Made by a program: the position numbers and the translations under genes
Notes under the pieces: model-generated
What the model was told of the DNA's origin: nothing
Databases searched by the model: none
What the model saw: only the letters and a program-made list of their open reading frames with translations
Shown: positions 35,310 through 45,094 of the stretch, piece by piece
Numbering within the stretch: the stretch's first letter is position 1
How the letters are laid out: every line of letters starts with the position of its first letter
From: Dyella caseinilytica
GTDB lineage: Bacteria > Pseudomonadota > Gammaproteobacteria > Xanthomonadales > Rhodanobacteraceae
Direction: 5' to 3'
DNA length: 64,000 nt
Assembly (NCBI RefSeq): GCF_016865235.1
Contig: NZ_CP064030.1
Coordinates: forward strand, 4,748,205 to 4,812,204

Positions 35310-36194
35310 ATGGACTTCGATCCCAGCCTGCTTCGCGCCTTTATCGCCGTGAAGGAGACCGGCGGATTCACGCATGCCGCCCAGCGCCTGCATCTCACCC
35401 AATCGGCGGTCAGCCACCAGATCCGGCGCCTGGAGGAACAGATCGGCCGGCCTCTGCTGCATCGAACCACACGCAGCGTGGCGCTGACCGAAGACGGCGA
35501 GGACTTCCTGCGCTACGCCAAACAGATCATGCATGGCTTTGAGGCGCTATCGCGGCGCTTCCTGCCATCACCGGTTTCCGGCGTCGTGCGCTTCGGGGTG
35601 CCCGAAACCTTCATGGGTGATCGTCTGCCCCCGCTGCTGTGTCAGTTTTCGCGCGCGTTTCCGGCAGTGCGCCTGGATGTCAGCGTTACCGGCAACTACG
35701 ACTTGCGCGCCATGATCGACGCCGACGAACTCGACCTCGCCGTGGTGATTTCGGCGCCCGCCAGCGACGAAGGCACGCTGCTGCGGCGGACCCAACTGAT
35801 GTGGGCAGCCGCGGACTACTTCGAGGCACCTGACACATCGCTGCCGCTGGCCTTCATGCCGCCGCCCTGCATCTATCGCGAAGTCGGCGTGACAGCGCTG
35901 AGCCACACAGCGATCGAATGGCATGTGATCTTCAATTCACCAAGCTGGCAAGGCATTCGCGCAGCAGTGCTGGCCGGACTTGCTGCGACGGTTCTGACGC
36001 GCGATGAGCTGGAGCCAGGCATGCGCATCGTCGACGGCGAGTATGGTTTGCCTCCCTTGCCCACAGCGGACTTCTCGCTGATCTGCGGTGCCGGCGGCAA
36101 GACACCGGCAGCGAGGGAATTTGGCCGCCTGATTCTGGACATGCCGGCATTGCCAACCGAAACCGCGCTGGAACCTGCCCTGCAAAACGCATGA
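35310..36194 (+). CDS. LysR-family transcriptional regulator
   Basis: A 294-aa protein: an N-terminal HTH, DPSLLRAFIAVKETGGFTHA / AQRLHLTQSAVSHQIRRLEE / GRPLLHRTTRSVALTEDGE, residues 3-62, then a substrate-binding effector domain (residues ~90-290). The start at 35310 puts the HTH at the very N-terminus; ATG 35301 would add MTA. It is likely the activator of the divergent efflux gene. Confidence 0.94.
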   Translation: MDFDPSLLRAFIAVKETGGFTHAAQRLHLTQSAVSHQIRRLEEQIGRPLLHRTTRSVALTEDGEDFLRYAKQIMHGFEALSRRFLPSPVSGVVRFGVPETFMGDRLPPLLCQFSRAFPAVRLDVSVTGNYDLRAMIDADELDLAVVISAPASDEGTLLRRTQLMWAAADYFEAPDTSLPLAFMPPPCIYREVGVTALSHTAIEWHVIFNSPSWQGIRAAVLAGLAATVLTRDELEPGMRIVDGEYGLPPLPTADFSLICGAGGKTPAAREFGRLILDMPALPTETALEPALQNA

Positions 36195-36254
36195 CAAAGA
36201 TCACTTCATTGCGGCGCTGTTGTTGATCAGCATGACAACCCAAGGAGGGGTGCC

Positions 36255-36992
36255 ATGAAACAACTGTTTCCCTATGGTCTGGATGCGCCACCGGTGGTGC
36301 GAAATCTGGTGCTGTGCTCGCTGGCGTGCTGGTTGTTGTTCGCGCTGAACTTTACGCACTGGGTGCCGATCACCATCAATGGGTTCCAATGGCCAGCGCT
36401 GAGCTTTGGCCTGGGCGCTGCGGCGTTGATCTGGAGCAGCTGCTACGGCAAGCTGCGCCGGCGCGAGACACTACTCGATCAATTGCACTGGAGCGGCGCC
36501 GAGCGCGTGCTCGATATCGGTTGCGGCAGAGGATTGTTTGCCGTGGCCGCAGCGCGGCGGGTGCCCCAAGGGCACGTCACCGGCATCGACATCTGGCAAA
36601 GCGAAGATCTCAGCGGCAACAGCCCGGAAGCCGTTGCTGACAACGCCTTGCGCGAAGGTGTCGCCGACCGCGTCGACACGCGCACGGCGGACATGCGCAA
36701 ACTGCCGTTTGCGGATGGAACGGTTGATACCGTGGTGTCATCTGTAGCGATCCACAACATCTATCAGGCCGAAGAGCGCGATCGTGCCATTGACGAAATC
36801 GCGCGTGTATTGCGATCGGGTGGGCAGGTCTTGATTGATGACATCCGGCATATGTCGCAGTACGCCAAGCGTCTTCGTGCTGCCGGTTTTGAAGTCAGCT
36901 TGACGCATGATGTTGCGAGCTGGTTTTGGCGGGTAATCAGTTTTGGCAATCTTGTGCCGGGTACGCTTGTTGCGCGTAAGTCGCTGGGCTGA
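36255..36992 (+). CDS. Membrane-anchored SAM-dependent methyltransferase
   Basis: A 245-aa protein. Two hydrophobic segments near residues 15-35 and 43-62 precede a class I methyltransferase domain with the SAM motif VLDIGCGRGLFAVAAA (residues ~85-100), acidic VTGIDIWQ and a post-I block VVSSVAIHNI. A strong AGGAGG site lies 7 nt from ATG. The target is unknown; membrane anchoring suggests a lipid, quinone-like or envelope substrate. Confidence 0.85.
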   Translation: MKQLFPYGLDAPPVVRNLVLCSLACWLLFALNFTHWVPITINGFQWPALSFGLGAAALIWSSCYGKLRRRETLLDQLHWSGAERVLDIGCGRGLFAVAAARRVPQGHVTGIDIWQSEDLSGNSPEAVADNALREGVADRVDTRTADMRKLPFADGTVDTVVSSVAIHNIYQAEERDRAIDEIARVLRSGGQVLIDDIRHMSQYAKRLRAAGFEVSLTHDVASWFWRVISFGNLVPGTLVARKSLG

Positions 36993-37085
36993 CATCCACA
37001 CCTGTTTGGTAGTCGAGTGGGTTGGTGTGGCGTATTCGGATATCGCACAGCTAAGCGACCCAACCTACGACACCTCACACACCAA

Positions 37086-38252
37086 TCAGTGCGTAGAAAT
37101 CATCACGCAATTGCGCCCAGCGCGCTTAGCCTCGTAAAGCGCAATATCAGCCCTGCGTCGCGCCGCCATCATGTCCGCCTCATGCCCATCAGCAATGGCC
37201 GCACCAATAGACACGGTAAGGTGATAGCGCTCACCACTGATCGAGAATCGTGATCGTTCAACCGCTGCGCGTATCCGTTCGGCCAGCGCCAGCAGATCTG
37301 CTTCCTTCACCGCTGGCGACAGCACCAGAAACTCTTCCCCGCCGACACGTCCGACCATATCGCCAGCACGCAGCATGCGGCGAATATTCGCCACCAGTTC
37401 CAGCAGTACGCGATCGCCGTCATCGTGGCCAAAGCGGTCGTTGACGCTTTTGAAATGATCGGCGTCGATCAGCAGTACACCGATCGACTCGTGCTTGCGG
37501 CGCGCACGTGCCAGTAATGTTTCTGACGCTTCCAGCAGGCCAAGCCGGTTGCTGACGCCGGTAAGCGGATCGATGCGTGCGAGATCATAAAGGCCACGTT
37601 GAAGGATTTCGTTGTACAGCAGCAGGAAGCCGATGCTGGCCAGCAGCGGCTGGATACCGAACAGCAGTACGTAGATGCTATTGACCTGCGAAGGCGCCGT
37701 GATGCCTTGCGGCGGCGTGGCAAGCGTCCACAACCACACGTTGCGCCAGACCAGCAGGCTGATGGCCAGCACATAGGTCCACAGCAGTAGGCACTGCGCG
37801 CGCGTTTCGCGTTTACGGCATCCGCCCCACAGCGCTGCGATATTGAGCGAGCTGTTGCACACCAGGAAAAATGATCCCCACAACACGCGCCAAAGATAGT
37901 TGGGATGCACAACGCTCAGGTACGTCACACCAGCCCACGCCCCAATACCTAGCAGGATGGCTTCGCGCCAGCGCAACGATCGTTGCAGCAGCATGCGCAG
38001 CGCCACGATGGTCAAGGCTTGCGCGGAAAGATTCAGCGTATTGCCGAGTAGCAGCACGTACATCGGCGACATTTTCGCGGCAAACGCCAGCATCAGATCA
38101 CCGCCCGACTCCAGCAGCAGTGCTACTGCGCGCAGGCGCAAACCATTCATCGCATGACGGCTGGCGTCGTGCGTGCCGAACCACAGCATCAACGCGAGCA
38201 CCAGGGCCTGGCAGCCGTTGATGAGCGAAAGTGTCTCGACGTTTAATTGCAT
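37086..38252 (-). CDS. Diguanylate cyclase with multi-TM sensor
   Basis: A 388-aa protein. About six to seven transmembrane helices (residues 1-210) are followed by a GGDEF domain (~220-388) with DPLTGVSNRLGLLEA, IDADHFKSVNDRFGHDDGD and intact active site RVGGEEFLVL. It makes c-di-GMP. This is the second cyclase in the window; there is no EAL domain. Confidence 0.93.
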   Translation of the reverse strand: MQLNVETLSLINGCQALVLALMLWFGTHDASRHAMNGLRLRAVALLLESGGDLMLAFAAKMSPMYVLLLGNTLNLSAQALTIVALRMLLQRSLRWREAILLGIGAWAGVTYLSVVHPNYLWRVLWGSFFLVCNSSLNIAALWGGCRKRETRAQCLLLWTYVLAISLLVWRNVWLWTLATPPQGITAPSQVNSIYVLLFGIQPLLASIGFLLLYNEILQRGLYDLARIDPLTGVSNRLGLLEASETLLARARRKHESIGVLLIDADHFKSVNDRFGHDDGDRVLLELVANIRRMLRAGDMVGRVGGEEFLVLSPAVKEADLLALAERIRAAVERSRFSISGERYHLTVSIGAAIADGHEADMMAARRRADIALYEAKRAGRNCVMISTH

Positions 38253-38832
38253 CGTGAGATCCTGGCGCTAAAGGGCTTCAATCGCGCTTTCTTCCATTAC
38301 GCACTGATGTGCCGCAGACGCTTACCGAAGCGGCCGGGCCGAAACGGTTCAACGCCCTTGCTGGGTATTGGCGCGATCACCTTATGCCGCTTGATCCCTC
38401 CCATGCACACGAACGCGTGAATGATTTGGCGCGCAATACCGTTAAGACCATTTCGTTCAGCCATGACGGATGCGCGTCTGCTTGAACAGGTCAGGCAAAG
38501 AGCGTGCCACGCGATAGGCCGATGACGTTGAACGGACGTCCAAACGCTCGCGTCGTCGTTTCGCGCATGAGCGCTTTCTGGTGGAAAAGCGCTGAAAGAA
38601 GCGGTGATCTGCGAAAACGGCGATCCAGCCTCGACGCCCCGCGATGGTCGACATGAACGTGCGTCAGGCCAACGGCTCACTCAGCAAAAAGTTGCGAGCG
38701 TACTGCGTCACTTTTCCCGAAAATCCGTCCACATTAGATTGTTAATGAGAATGATTCGTACTAGGCTTATCTTCTGTTCGCCTTGTCGCCGCGGCGAATC
38801 CAATCTCAGGGAACGTCAATCAAGGGTGTGTG
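38253..38832. other. 580-bp intergenic region upstream of the porin operon
   Basis: No supported gene; short minus-strand frames here are Arg-rich and lack ribosome-binding sites. The right end contains an AT-rich promoter segment with a Fur-box-like site (38740-38758). Confidence 0.5.
38740..38758 (+). promoter_or_regulatory. Fur-box-like site upstream of porin-propeller-DyP operon
   Basis: Sequence TGTTAATGAGAATGATTCG and the next base fit the 6-6-1-6 Fur model: GTTAAT GAGAAT G ATTCGT against GATAAT GATAAT C ATTATC, 13 of 19 positions. It is ~75 bp upstream of the porin start. It suggests iron-repressed expression; the match is moderate. Confidence 0.55.
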
Positions 38833-40356
38833 ATGCCGAACCGACTGATCCGGCCGCAACAGCGTGGAACTTGTTCGTCAGAACGTCAGCTTTGCGCAAG
38901 CTTTTGTGCAAAGGCCGTGATGGCTGCGGCGTTACTCACCAGCACTTCGGCGTTTGCGGCGCCACCGCCGATTTCCGTTCCCATCAGTTCGACAGGGGCG
39001 GCGAACGGTCAGGCGAACGACTTCGCGAGCTTTCTTGAGAACCTCAAGCGCAGCAATTACATGCTGGGCGACCTGTTCGGCTTGCGCAGCTGGTTGAGCA
39101 GATACGGCATGTCGCTGGCGATCCAGGAAACCAGCGAAGTGCTAGGCAACGCCACCGGCGGCACGCGCAAGGGCGCGCAGTACGACGGCCTGACGCAGAT
39201 GGTGTTCCAAATGGACACCAACCGCGCCTGGGGATGGTACGGCGGTCTGCTCAATGTCAGCGCGTTGCAAATCCATGGACAGAATCTCAGCGCGGACAAC
39301 CTGGGTACGCTGCAAACAGGCAGCGGCATCGAAGCGGATCGCGGAACCCGCTTGTGGGAGATGTGGTACGACCAAAAATTCCTGGAAGAAGACCGCCTCG
39401 ACATCAAGGTCGGTCAGCAGAGCGTCGACCAGGAATTCATCGTCAGCACCAACGCCGCGTATTTCGTGAACACGATGTTTGGCTGGCCGGCGTTGCCGTC
39501 GTACAACCTGCCCGCTGGCGGTCCGGCGTATCCGCTGTCGGCGTTGGGCGTGCGCTTTCGTTATCGCCCGATCGACTCGATCAACCTGCTGGTGGGCGTG
39601 TTCAACGGCAGCCCGGCCAGCAACAACTCCGGCGATCCGCAACAGCAGGATCCTTCCGGCACCAGTTTTCCACTCGGCGGCGGTCGCCTGATCATGGCGG
39701 AATTGCAGTACATCTATCCGTCGCTCGGCAGCATGGGTTATCCCGGCGAAGCCGCGCCGCTGGCGCGTACGTATCGCATCGGCGCCTGGTATGACACCGA
39801 AAGCTTCGGCGACATCCGCTACGACATCAATGGCGTGCCTTTGGCGAGCCCGAATAGCAACGGCTTGCCGTTGCAACATCGCGGCAACTTCTCGCTGTAT
39901 GCCGTGGCCGATCAGATGTTGTGGTGCAATAACACCGATCCGAATAACACGCTCAACGCTTTCGCGCGTGTGATGGGTACGCCACAGAACGATCGCAACC
40001 TGATCCGCGACAGCATGAACGCGGGTTTGGTTTACCACGAACCGTTCAAGTATCGCCCTGACGATACCGTGGGCATCGGCATGGGGTATGTGCATGTGAC
40101 CAGCGGCCAGCAGGGTCTCGATCGCGATACCGCGTATTACGCGCAGCTATCGGACCCGAACAGTTTCTATCCGATCCAGACATCGGAAACCTACGTCGAA
40201 GCCACTTATCAGTACCAGGTGCGTCCATGGTGGCAGCTGCAACCGGACCTGCAGTATGTGTTCAACCCCGGTGCTGGCGTTGTGAATCCCAACGATCCTA
40301 CCCATCGCATTCGCAACGAGCTGGTGCTCGGCCTGCGCACGAATATTCTGTTCTGA
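38833..40356 (+). CDS. OprB-like carbohydrate-selective porin
   Basis: A 507-aa outer-membrane beta-barrel. It has a signal peptide (ends LLTSTSAFA-AP near residue 45). Family blocks include YMLGDLFGLRSWLSRYGMSL, LWEMWYDQKFLEEDRLDIKV, GQQSVDQEFIVSTNAAYFVN and the C-terminal barrel strands ETYVEATYQYQVRPWWQLQP, NELVLGLRTNILF with terminal Phe. It is first of a three-gene run with the propeller and DyP genes, so in this context it may admit an iron-related or peroxidase substrate rather than sugar; that is inference. Confidence 0.9.
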   Translation: MPNRLIRPQQRGTCSSERQLCASFCAKAVMAAALLTSTSAFAAPPPISVPISSTGAANGQANDFASFLENLKRSNYMLGDLFGLRSWLSRYGMSLAIQETSEVLGNATGGTRKGAQYDGLTQMVFQMDTNRAWGWYGGLLNVSALQIHGQNLSADNLGTLQTGSGIEADRGTRLWEMWYDQKFLEEDRLDIKVGQQSVDQEFIVSTNAAYFVNTMFGWPALPSYNLPAGGPAYPLSALGVRFRYRPIDSINLLVGVFNGSPASNNSGDPQQQDPSGTSFPLGGGRLIMAELQYIYPSLGSMGYPGEAAPLARTYRIGAWYDTESFGDIRYDINGVPLASPNSNGLPLQHRGNFSLYAVADQMLWCNNTDPNNTLNAFARVMGTPQNDRNLIRDSMNAGLVYHEPFKYRPDDTVGIGMGYVHVTSGQQGLDRDTAYYAQLSDPNSFYPIQTSETYVEATYQYQVRPWWQLQPDLQYVFNPGAGVVNPNDPTHRIRNELVLGLRTNILF

Positions 40357-40367
40357 GGTAAGACGAC

Positions 40368-41537
40368 ATGAACTTCGACACGATGACTAAGCAGCCGCCG
40401 GCCATCGCACTGCGCGCCATGCTGTTGGGCATGTTGCTTGCGGGTGCTTGCAACGCATCAGCATCCGATGCGCCCAAAGGCATGCTGGAGAGCATTCACC
40501 GTCATGCCACGCTCACCTCGTCGGTTCCGGATAATGGCGACCTGAATCCGTACGCGGTGGTGGTGGCGCCTGTGTCGGCTGGTACGATCCAGAAGGATGA
40601 TGTGCTGGTCGACAACTTCAATAACGTCTCCAACTTGCAAGGCACCGGCACCACCATCATCGATTATCGGCCGTCGACCAAGCAGACCAAGCTGTTCGCC
40701 AAGCTGCCGGTAAAACTGCCGGAGTGCCCAGGCGGTGTTGGCCTCACTACCGCGATGACCATGCTCAAGACAGGCTGGATCATCGTCGGCAGCACACCCA
40801 GTACGGATGGCACCACGGCGACCAAGGGTGACGGTTGCGTGATCGTGCTCGATCCCAATGGCAAGATGGTGGCGGCATGGTCCGGCCCGACCATCAACGA
40901 TCCATGGGGCGACATGGGCGTGATCGATAACGGTTCCACGGCGACGCTGTTTATCAGCATGGCCGGTTTCGGACTGCCAAGCCCGGATGTGCTCGACAAG
41001 GCCACGGGCTTTCCCGTGATCATGCACAAAGCCACGGTGCTGCGCCTGAACATCAAGATTCCCGATGGCAAGCCGCCGGTGCTGGTGGATCAGACGGTGA
41101 TCGGCGATGGTTTTTCCGCGCGTGCCGATCGCGACAACTTCCTGCTCGGCCCGACTGGCCTTGCACTCGGTCCGGATCAAACCCTGTACGTGACCGATGG
41201 CCTCGACAACATCATCACCGCCATTCCGAACGCCGCTACGCGTACCGACAGCGCTGGTACCGGCAAAGTGGTGACCAAAGGCGGCCTGTTGAGCTGGCCG
41301 CTGGCGATGGTCTACACGCCTACCGGTCACCTGCTGGTGTGCAATGGCAAGGACGGACAGCTGGTGGAAGTCGATCCGGCGGCCGGCAAGCAGATCTACA
41401 GCCAGTGGATCGATTCCGACCAGGCGCAATCGCCGCCCGGCAATGGCGACCTGTTCGGTATCGCATTAACGCCGGACGGCCAGGGTTTCTACTACGTCGA
41501 AGACGACATGAATACGCTCGTGCGAGGTGGGAAATGA
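40368..41537 (+). CDS. Secreted NHL/SMP-30-like beta-propeller protein
   Basis: A 389-aa protein with a signal peptide (AIALRAMLLGMLLAGACNAS-ASD). Repeated propeller blades include PYAVVVAPVSAGTIQKDDVL, GPTGLALGPDQTLYVTDGLD, WPLAMVYTPTGHLLVCNGKD and LFGIALTPDGQGFYYVEDDM. There is no catalytic motif I can name. It lies between porin and DyP, 11 nt after the former and overlapping the latter by 4 nt (ATGA), so its function is tied to theirs. Confidence 0.82.
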   Translation: MNFDTMTKQPPAIALRAMLLGMLLAGACNASASDAPKGMLESIHRHATLTSSVPDNGDLNPYAVVVAPVSAGTIQKDDVLVDNFNNVSNLQGTGTTIIDYRPSTKQTKLFAKLPVKLPECPGGVGLTTAMTMLKTGWIIVGSTPSTDGTTATKGDGCVIVLDPNGKMVAAWSGPTINDPWGDMGVIDNGSTATLFISMAGFGLPSPDVLDKATGFPVIMHKATVLRLNIKIPDGKPPVLVDQTVIGDGFSARADRDNFLLGPTGLALGPDQTLYVTDGLDNIITAIPNAATRTDSAGTGKVVTKGGLLSWPLAMVYTPTGHLLVCNGKDGQLVEVDPAAGKQIYSQWIDSDQAQSPPGNGDLFGIALTPDGQGFYYVEDDMNTLVRGGK

Positions 41538-42823
41538 GCCACGCAGACGATTCACATCAACCGGGGCGACGCAGATTTCTCGCCACGGCCGCCACGGCTG
41601 CCACCGTCGCCGCCACCGCCACCGCTCCGGTGGCGTCTGCACATCGTGTGCTAAGCAATCCGGCAGCCGATGACAGCGACATCGTGCCGTTCTGGGGTGA
41701 CTATCAGGCCGGCATCGCCACGCCGCAGCAAGGCCATGTCTATTTCGCCGCGTTCGATCTCACCACCGACAAGCGCGATGACGTGATCGCCATGCTGCGC
41801 GCGTGGACCGATGCATCGGCGCGCATGACACAAGGCCAGCCCGCCGCACCGCTCAACGATGACTTGTCCACCGAAGCGGCAGATTCCGGTGAAGCCGTCG
41901 GTCTGTCGCCTCATCGCCTCACGCTCACTTTCGGCTTTGGTCCGGGCTTTTTCGCAACCAAGGACGGCGTCGATCGCTTTGGCGTGGGCAAGCATCGTCC
42001 CCAGGCGCTGGTTGATCTGCCGCGTTTCAACGGTGATCAGCTGGTGGCCGAGCGTACTGGCGGAGACGTGTGCGTGCAGGCTTGCGCCGATGACCCGCAA
42101 GTGGCGTTTCATGCCGTGCGTCAGCTGACACGTCTTGCCTATGCATCGGCCAAACTGCGCTGGGCGCAGCCGGGTTTTCTGGCTGCGCAAAAAGACAAAG
42201 GCACGCCACGCAATCTGATGGGCTTCAAGGACGGCACCATGAATCCGCCCATCAACAGCCCGGCCATGATGAATCAATACGTGTGGGCCGGCGACGAAGC
42301 CGACTGGATGAAGCAGGGTAGCTATCTCGTTGCACGCCCGATCCGCATTGCGCTGGAACACTGGGACCGCATGAAGCTCGGCTTCCAGGAACAGGTGATG
42401 GGCCGCCACAAGGACACCGGCGCGCCGTTGGGCAGCAAGAACGAAAAAGATGGACTGAACCTGGATGCCAACGATGCCGATGGCAATCCGCTGATTCCCG
42501 ACAACTCGCACGTGCGTCTTGGCGCACCGGCGGTGAATGATGGCGCGCAGATCCTGCGCCGCTCTTACTCCTACGATAACGGCCTCAGCTTCACTGCCGA
42601 ACGCTGGCCGCCGTGGCGACAGGCTATGGAATTTGACGCGGGCCTGTTGTTTCTCTGCTATCAGAAAGATCCGCGCACCGGCTTCATCAAGATCTTCGAG
42701 AACATGTCGAAGTTCGACATGATGAATCAGTTTGTCACGCACATCGGCGGTGGGGTGTTTGCGTGCCCGCCGGGCGTGAAGCAGGGTGGCTATATCGGGC
42801 AGCCGTTGTTTGAGATGGCTTAA
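41534..42823 (+). CDS. Tat-exported Dyp-type peroxidase (EfeB-like)
   Basis: A 429-aa heme peroxidase. The Tat signal is PGRRRFLATAATAATVAATA (residues ~10-30), ending APVASA. The DyP hallmark GFKDGTMNP (GxxDG, distal Asp) is near residue 228. Other blocks are LTLTFGFGPGFFATKDGVDR, GAPVNDGAQILRRSYSY-like (LGAPAVNDGAQILRRSYSYD) and LLFLCYQKDPRTGFIKIFEN. EfeB relatives act in the periplasm in iron acquisition with EfeUO, which are absent here. Confidence 0.93.
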   Translation: MSHADDSHQPGRRRFLATAATAATVAATATAPVASAHRVLSNPAADDSDIVPFWGDYQAGIATPQQGHVYFAAFDLTTDKRDDVIAMLRAWTDASARMTQGQPAAPLNDDLSTEAADSGEAVGLSPHRLTLTFGFGPGFFATKDGVDRFGVGKHRPQALVDLPRFNGDQLVAERTGGDVCVQACADDPQVAFHAVRQLTRLAYASAKLRWAQPGFLAAQKDKGTPRNLMGFKDGTMNPPINSPAMMNQYVWAGDEADWMKQGSYLVARPIRIALEHWDRMKLGFQEQVMGRHKDTGAPLGSKNEKDGLNLDANDADGNPLIPDNSHVRLGAPAVNDGAQILRRSYSYDNGLSFTAERWPPWRQAMEFDAGLLFLCYQKDPRTGFIKIFENMSKFDMMNQFVTHIGGGVFACPPGVKQGGYIGQPLFEMA

Positions 42824-42874
42824 CACGCCTCTCCAAATACCCAATGTGATAGCGGTGTTCGTTCTTACCTTAGC

Positions 42875-42942
42875 GTCATTCCGGCGAAGGCCGGAATCCA
42901 CGCGTTGTACTTGCCATGGATTCCGGCCTTCGCCGGAATGAC
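42875..42942. repeat. REP-like palindromic repeat, complete
   Basis: A 26-nt perfect inverted arms pair (42875-42900 and 42917-42942) of the GTCATTCCGGCGAAGGCCGG unit, between the convergent DyP and kup genes, where it could serve as a bidirectional terminator. Confidence 0.9.
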
Positions 42943-43001
42943 ATTGAGGAAACGTTGGGCGTTACAGGTGGAAGTGTAGTTGTTTGAGCTCTTCACCCAA
43001 A

Positions 43002-44876
43002 TCAAATCGAAACCTGTCTGCCAATATCCACCACCTGATTGGCAGGAATCCGCAAGTAATCCGTCACCCGCGCGCAATTGCGCAGCATTACCGTGAAGAA
43101 CACTCGAATCCATCGGGGCAGGCGTTGCGGTCCGTCGCGCGCCACGATCCTTTCCATGCCGACGAAATAGGTAAGCTTCTTCGGATCGATCGGACAGCCG
43201 TGCGTGGCGATTTGCGCCATCAGTGCCGGCATGTCGGGTCGTTCCATAAAGCCGTAGCTCGCTGTGATCGACCAGAAGTTCGGTCCGATTTCCGACAAGG
43301 CCAGACGATTCTTGGGCGCGATATAGGGTGTTGAGGCAATATCCAGCGTCACCGCCAGCACGCGTTTGTGCAAGGCCATGGTGTGTTTGACGTACAACTG
43401 CATCACGGGCGGCGCGGTGGCTTTGGTTCGGGTGAGAAACACGGCCGTGCCGGGGACGCGGGCTACGCCGCTCTCGGTAAGCCCATCGAGAAACACATCG
43501 ACGGGTACCGGATCTTCGGTGAGGCGCGCGCCCAGCGCCTTGATACCGCGATGCCAGACATACATCACCAGATAGACCAGCGTCGCAAGCAGCAGCGGCA
43601 CGTAGCCACCGTCGAACAGTTTCATCATGTTCGAGGCAAAGAACGAAGCATCGACGATGAAGAAAATACCGGCGACGACTGCGCTGGTGACAAAGCTCCA
43701 CTTCCAGATCTCACGCATGGCAATGAACAACAGCATCGTAGTCATCAGCATCGTCGCGGATACGGCAATGCCATACGCAGCTGCGAGGTTGTCGGATTTC
43801 CTGAAGCCCAGTGCAAGCCCGATCGTCACCAGCATCAGCAGCCAGTTCACCGCACCCACATAGATCTGGCCATAGCCTTCGCTGGACGTCTGCGACACTT
43901 TCAGGCGTGGCATCCAGCCCAGCTGGATCGCCTGCCGCGTCATCGAGAAAGCGCCGGTGATAATGGACTGGCTGGCGATGATGGTGGCGATGGTGGAAAG
44001 AATCACCAGCGGCAAGGTCAGCGACGAGGGGCATAGCCGATAGAAAATATTGCCCGCCGTCGGCGCACCGGCCAGCACGATCGCACCCTGTCCGGCGTAA
44101 TTCAGCACCAGGCTCGGAAACACCAAGCCCGACCAGGCCAGCTTGATCGGGCCGGCACCGAAATGCCCCATGTCCGCATACAGCGCTTCGGCGCCCGTCA
44201 CGCACAAGAACACGCCACCCAGCACCAGGAAGCCGGAACCACCGCTGTGAAACAGATACGCCAGGCCGTAATAGGGATTGAGCGCCCACAGAATGGCCGG
44301 ATGCTGCATGATGCCCCAGATGCCGAGGATCGCCATGGTGATGAACCACACCATCATGATCGGCCCGAATGCCCTTCCGATCCGCGCCGTGCCCGCAGGC
44401 TGCAAGGCGAACAGCGCCAGCAGGATCAGCACCGTTAACGGCAGCACGTAAGGTTGCAGTTTGGGCTCCACGATATTCAGGCCTTCCAGCGCGGAAAGCA
44501 CGGAAATGGCGGGAGTAATCGCGCCGTCGCCATAGATCAGCGCCGCGCCGAACAAACCCGCCGCCACGATCAACGGGCGCTTGTGCCGCTTCACCCCCAG
44601 CAAGGCCATCAGGGCCAGGATGCCGCCCTCGCCATCATTGTCGATGCGCATGGCAAAACCGGCGTATTTCACCGTGGTGACGACGATCAAGGTCCAGATC
44701 AGCAGGGAAATCACGCCATAGATGGTGTGAGGATTGTTTCCCCCGGTCATGTCCAGCACGGTCTTGAAGGTATACAGCGGGCTGGTGCCGATATCCCCGA
44801 ACACCACGCCCAGCGCGCCCACACCAGCGATCAGCATGGCCGGCTTCTTCAACGGGTTTGCAGCGGCTTCCGTCAT
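43002..44876 (-). CDS. kup: Low-affinity potassium transporter Kup
   Basis: A 624-aa K+/H+ symporter. It has the hallmark N-terminus GALGVVFGDIGTSPLYTFKT, IDNDGEGGILALMALL, AALIYGDGAITPAISVLSAL, LFHSGGSGFLVLGGVFLCVT and GAEALYADMGHFG, about 12 transmembrane helices and a C-terminal cytoplasmic region (YFVGMERIVA). The ATG at 44876 fits the family start. With kdpA orphaned, this may be the main K+ uptake system seen here. Confidence 0.96.
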   Translation of the reverse strand: MTEAAANPLKKPAMLIAGVGALGVVFGDIGTSPLYTFKTVLDMTGGNNPHTIYGVISLLIWTLIVVTTVKYAGFAMRIDNDGEGGILALMALLGVKRHKRPLIVAAGLFGAALIYGDGAITPAISVLSALEGLNIVEPKLQPYVLPLTVLILLALFALQPAGTARIGRAFGPIMMVWFITMAILGIWGIMQHPAILWALNPYYGLAYLFHSGGSGFLVLGGVFLCVTGAEALYADMGHFGAGPIKLAWSGLVFPSLVLNYAGQGAIVLAGAPTAGNIFYRLCPSSLTLPLVILSTIATIIASQSIITGAFSMTRQAIQLGWMPRLKVSQTSSEGYGQIYVGAVNWLLMLVTIGLALGFRKSDNLAAAYGIAVSATMLMTTMLLFIAMREIWKWSFVTSAVVAGIFFIVDASFFASNMMKLFDGGYVPLLLATLVYLVMYVWHRGIKALGARLTEDPVPVDVFLDGLTESGVARVPGTAVFLTRTKATAPPVMQLYVKHTMALHKRVLAVTLDIASTPYIAPKNRLALSEIGPNFWSITASYGFMERPDMPALMAQIATHGCPIDPKKLTYFVGMERIVARDGPQRLPRWIRVFFTVMLRNCARVTDYLRIPANQVVDIGRQVSI

Positions 44877-45094
44877 GAACGTCTGCACCTGTCGCGGGAG
44901 TGACAGGCAGTCTAACCATGAAAAATGACACTGACGATGGTTGCCGTTGAAACACAGTGCGCGTGAAGGGGATGTGCGCCATCTCCTCTGTATGGTGGTT
45001 GCCAGCCATCGCATGCTGGCCTATGGTCGCAAGGATGCACGCAATGCGCCGCGATCTTTTCTCTGAAGCCCCCACCTGAAAGAGAGGAACAGCC

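Noticed and set aside
38297..38680. 127-codon minus-strand frame upstream of the porin operon
   Set aside because: Arg/Ser-rich, without a ribosome-binding site or recognisable family; left as unassigned intergenic sequence.
39142..40095. Minus-strand frame opposite the porin
   Set aside because: No domain or start signals; composition is that of a complementary shadow.
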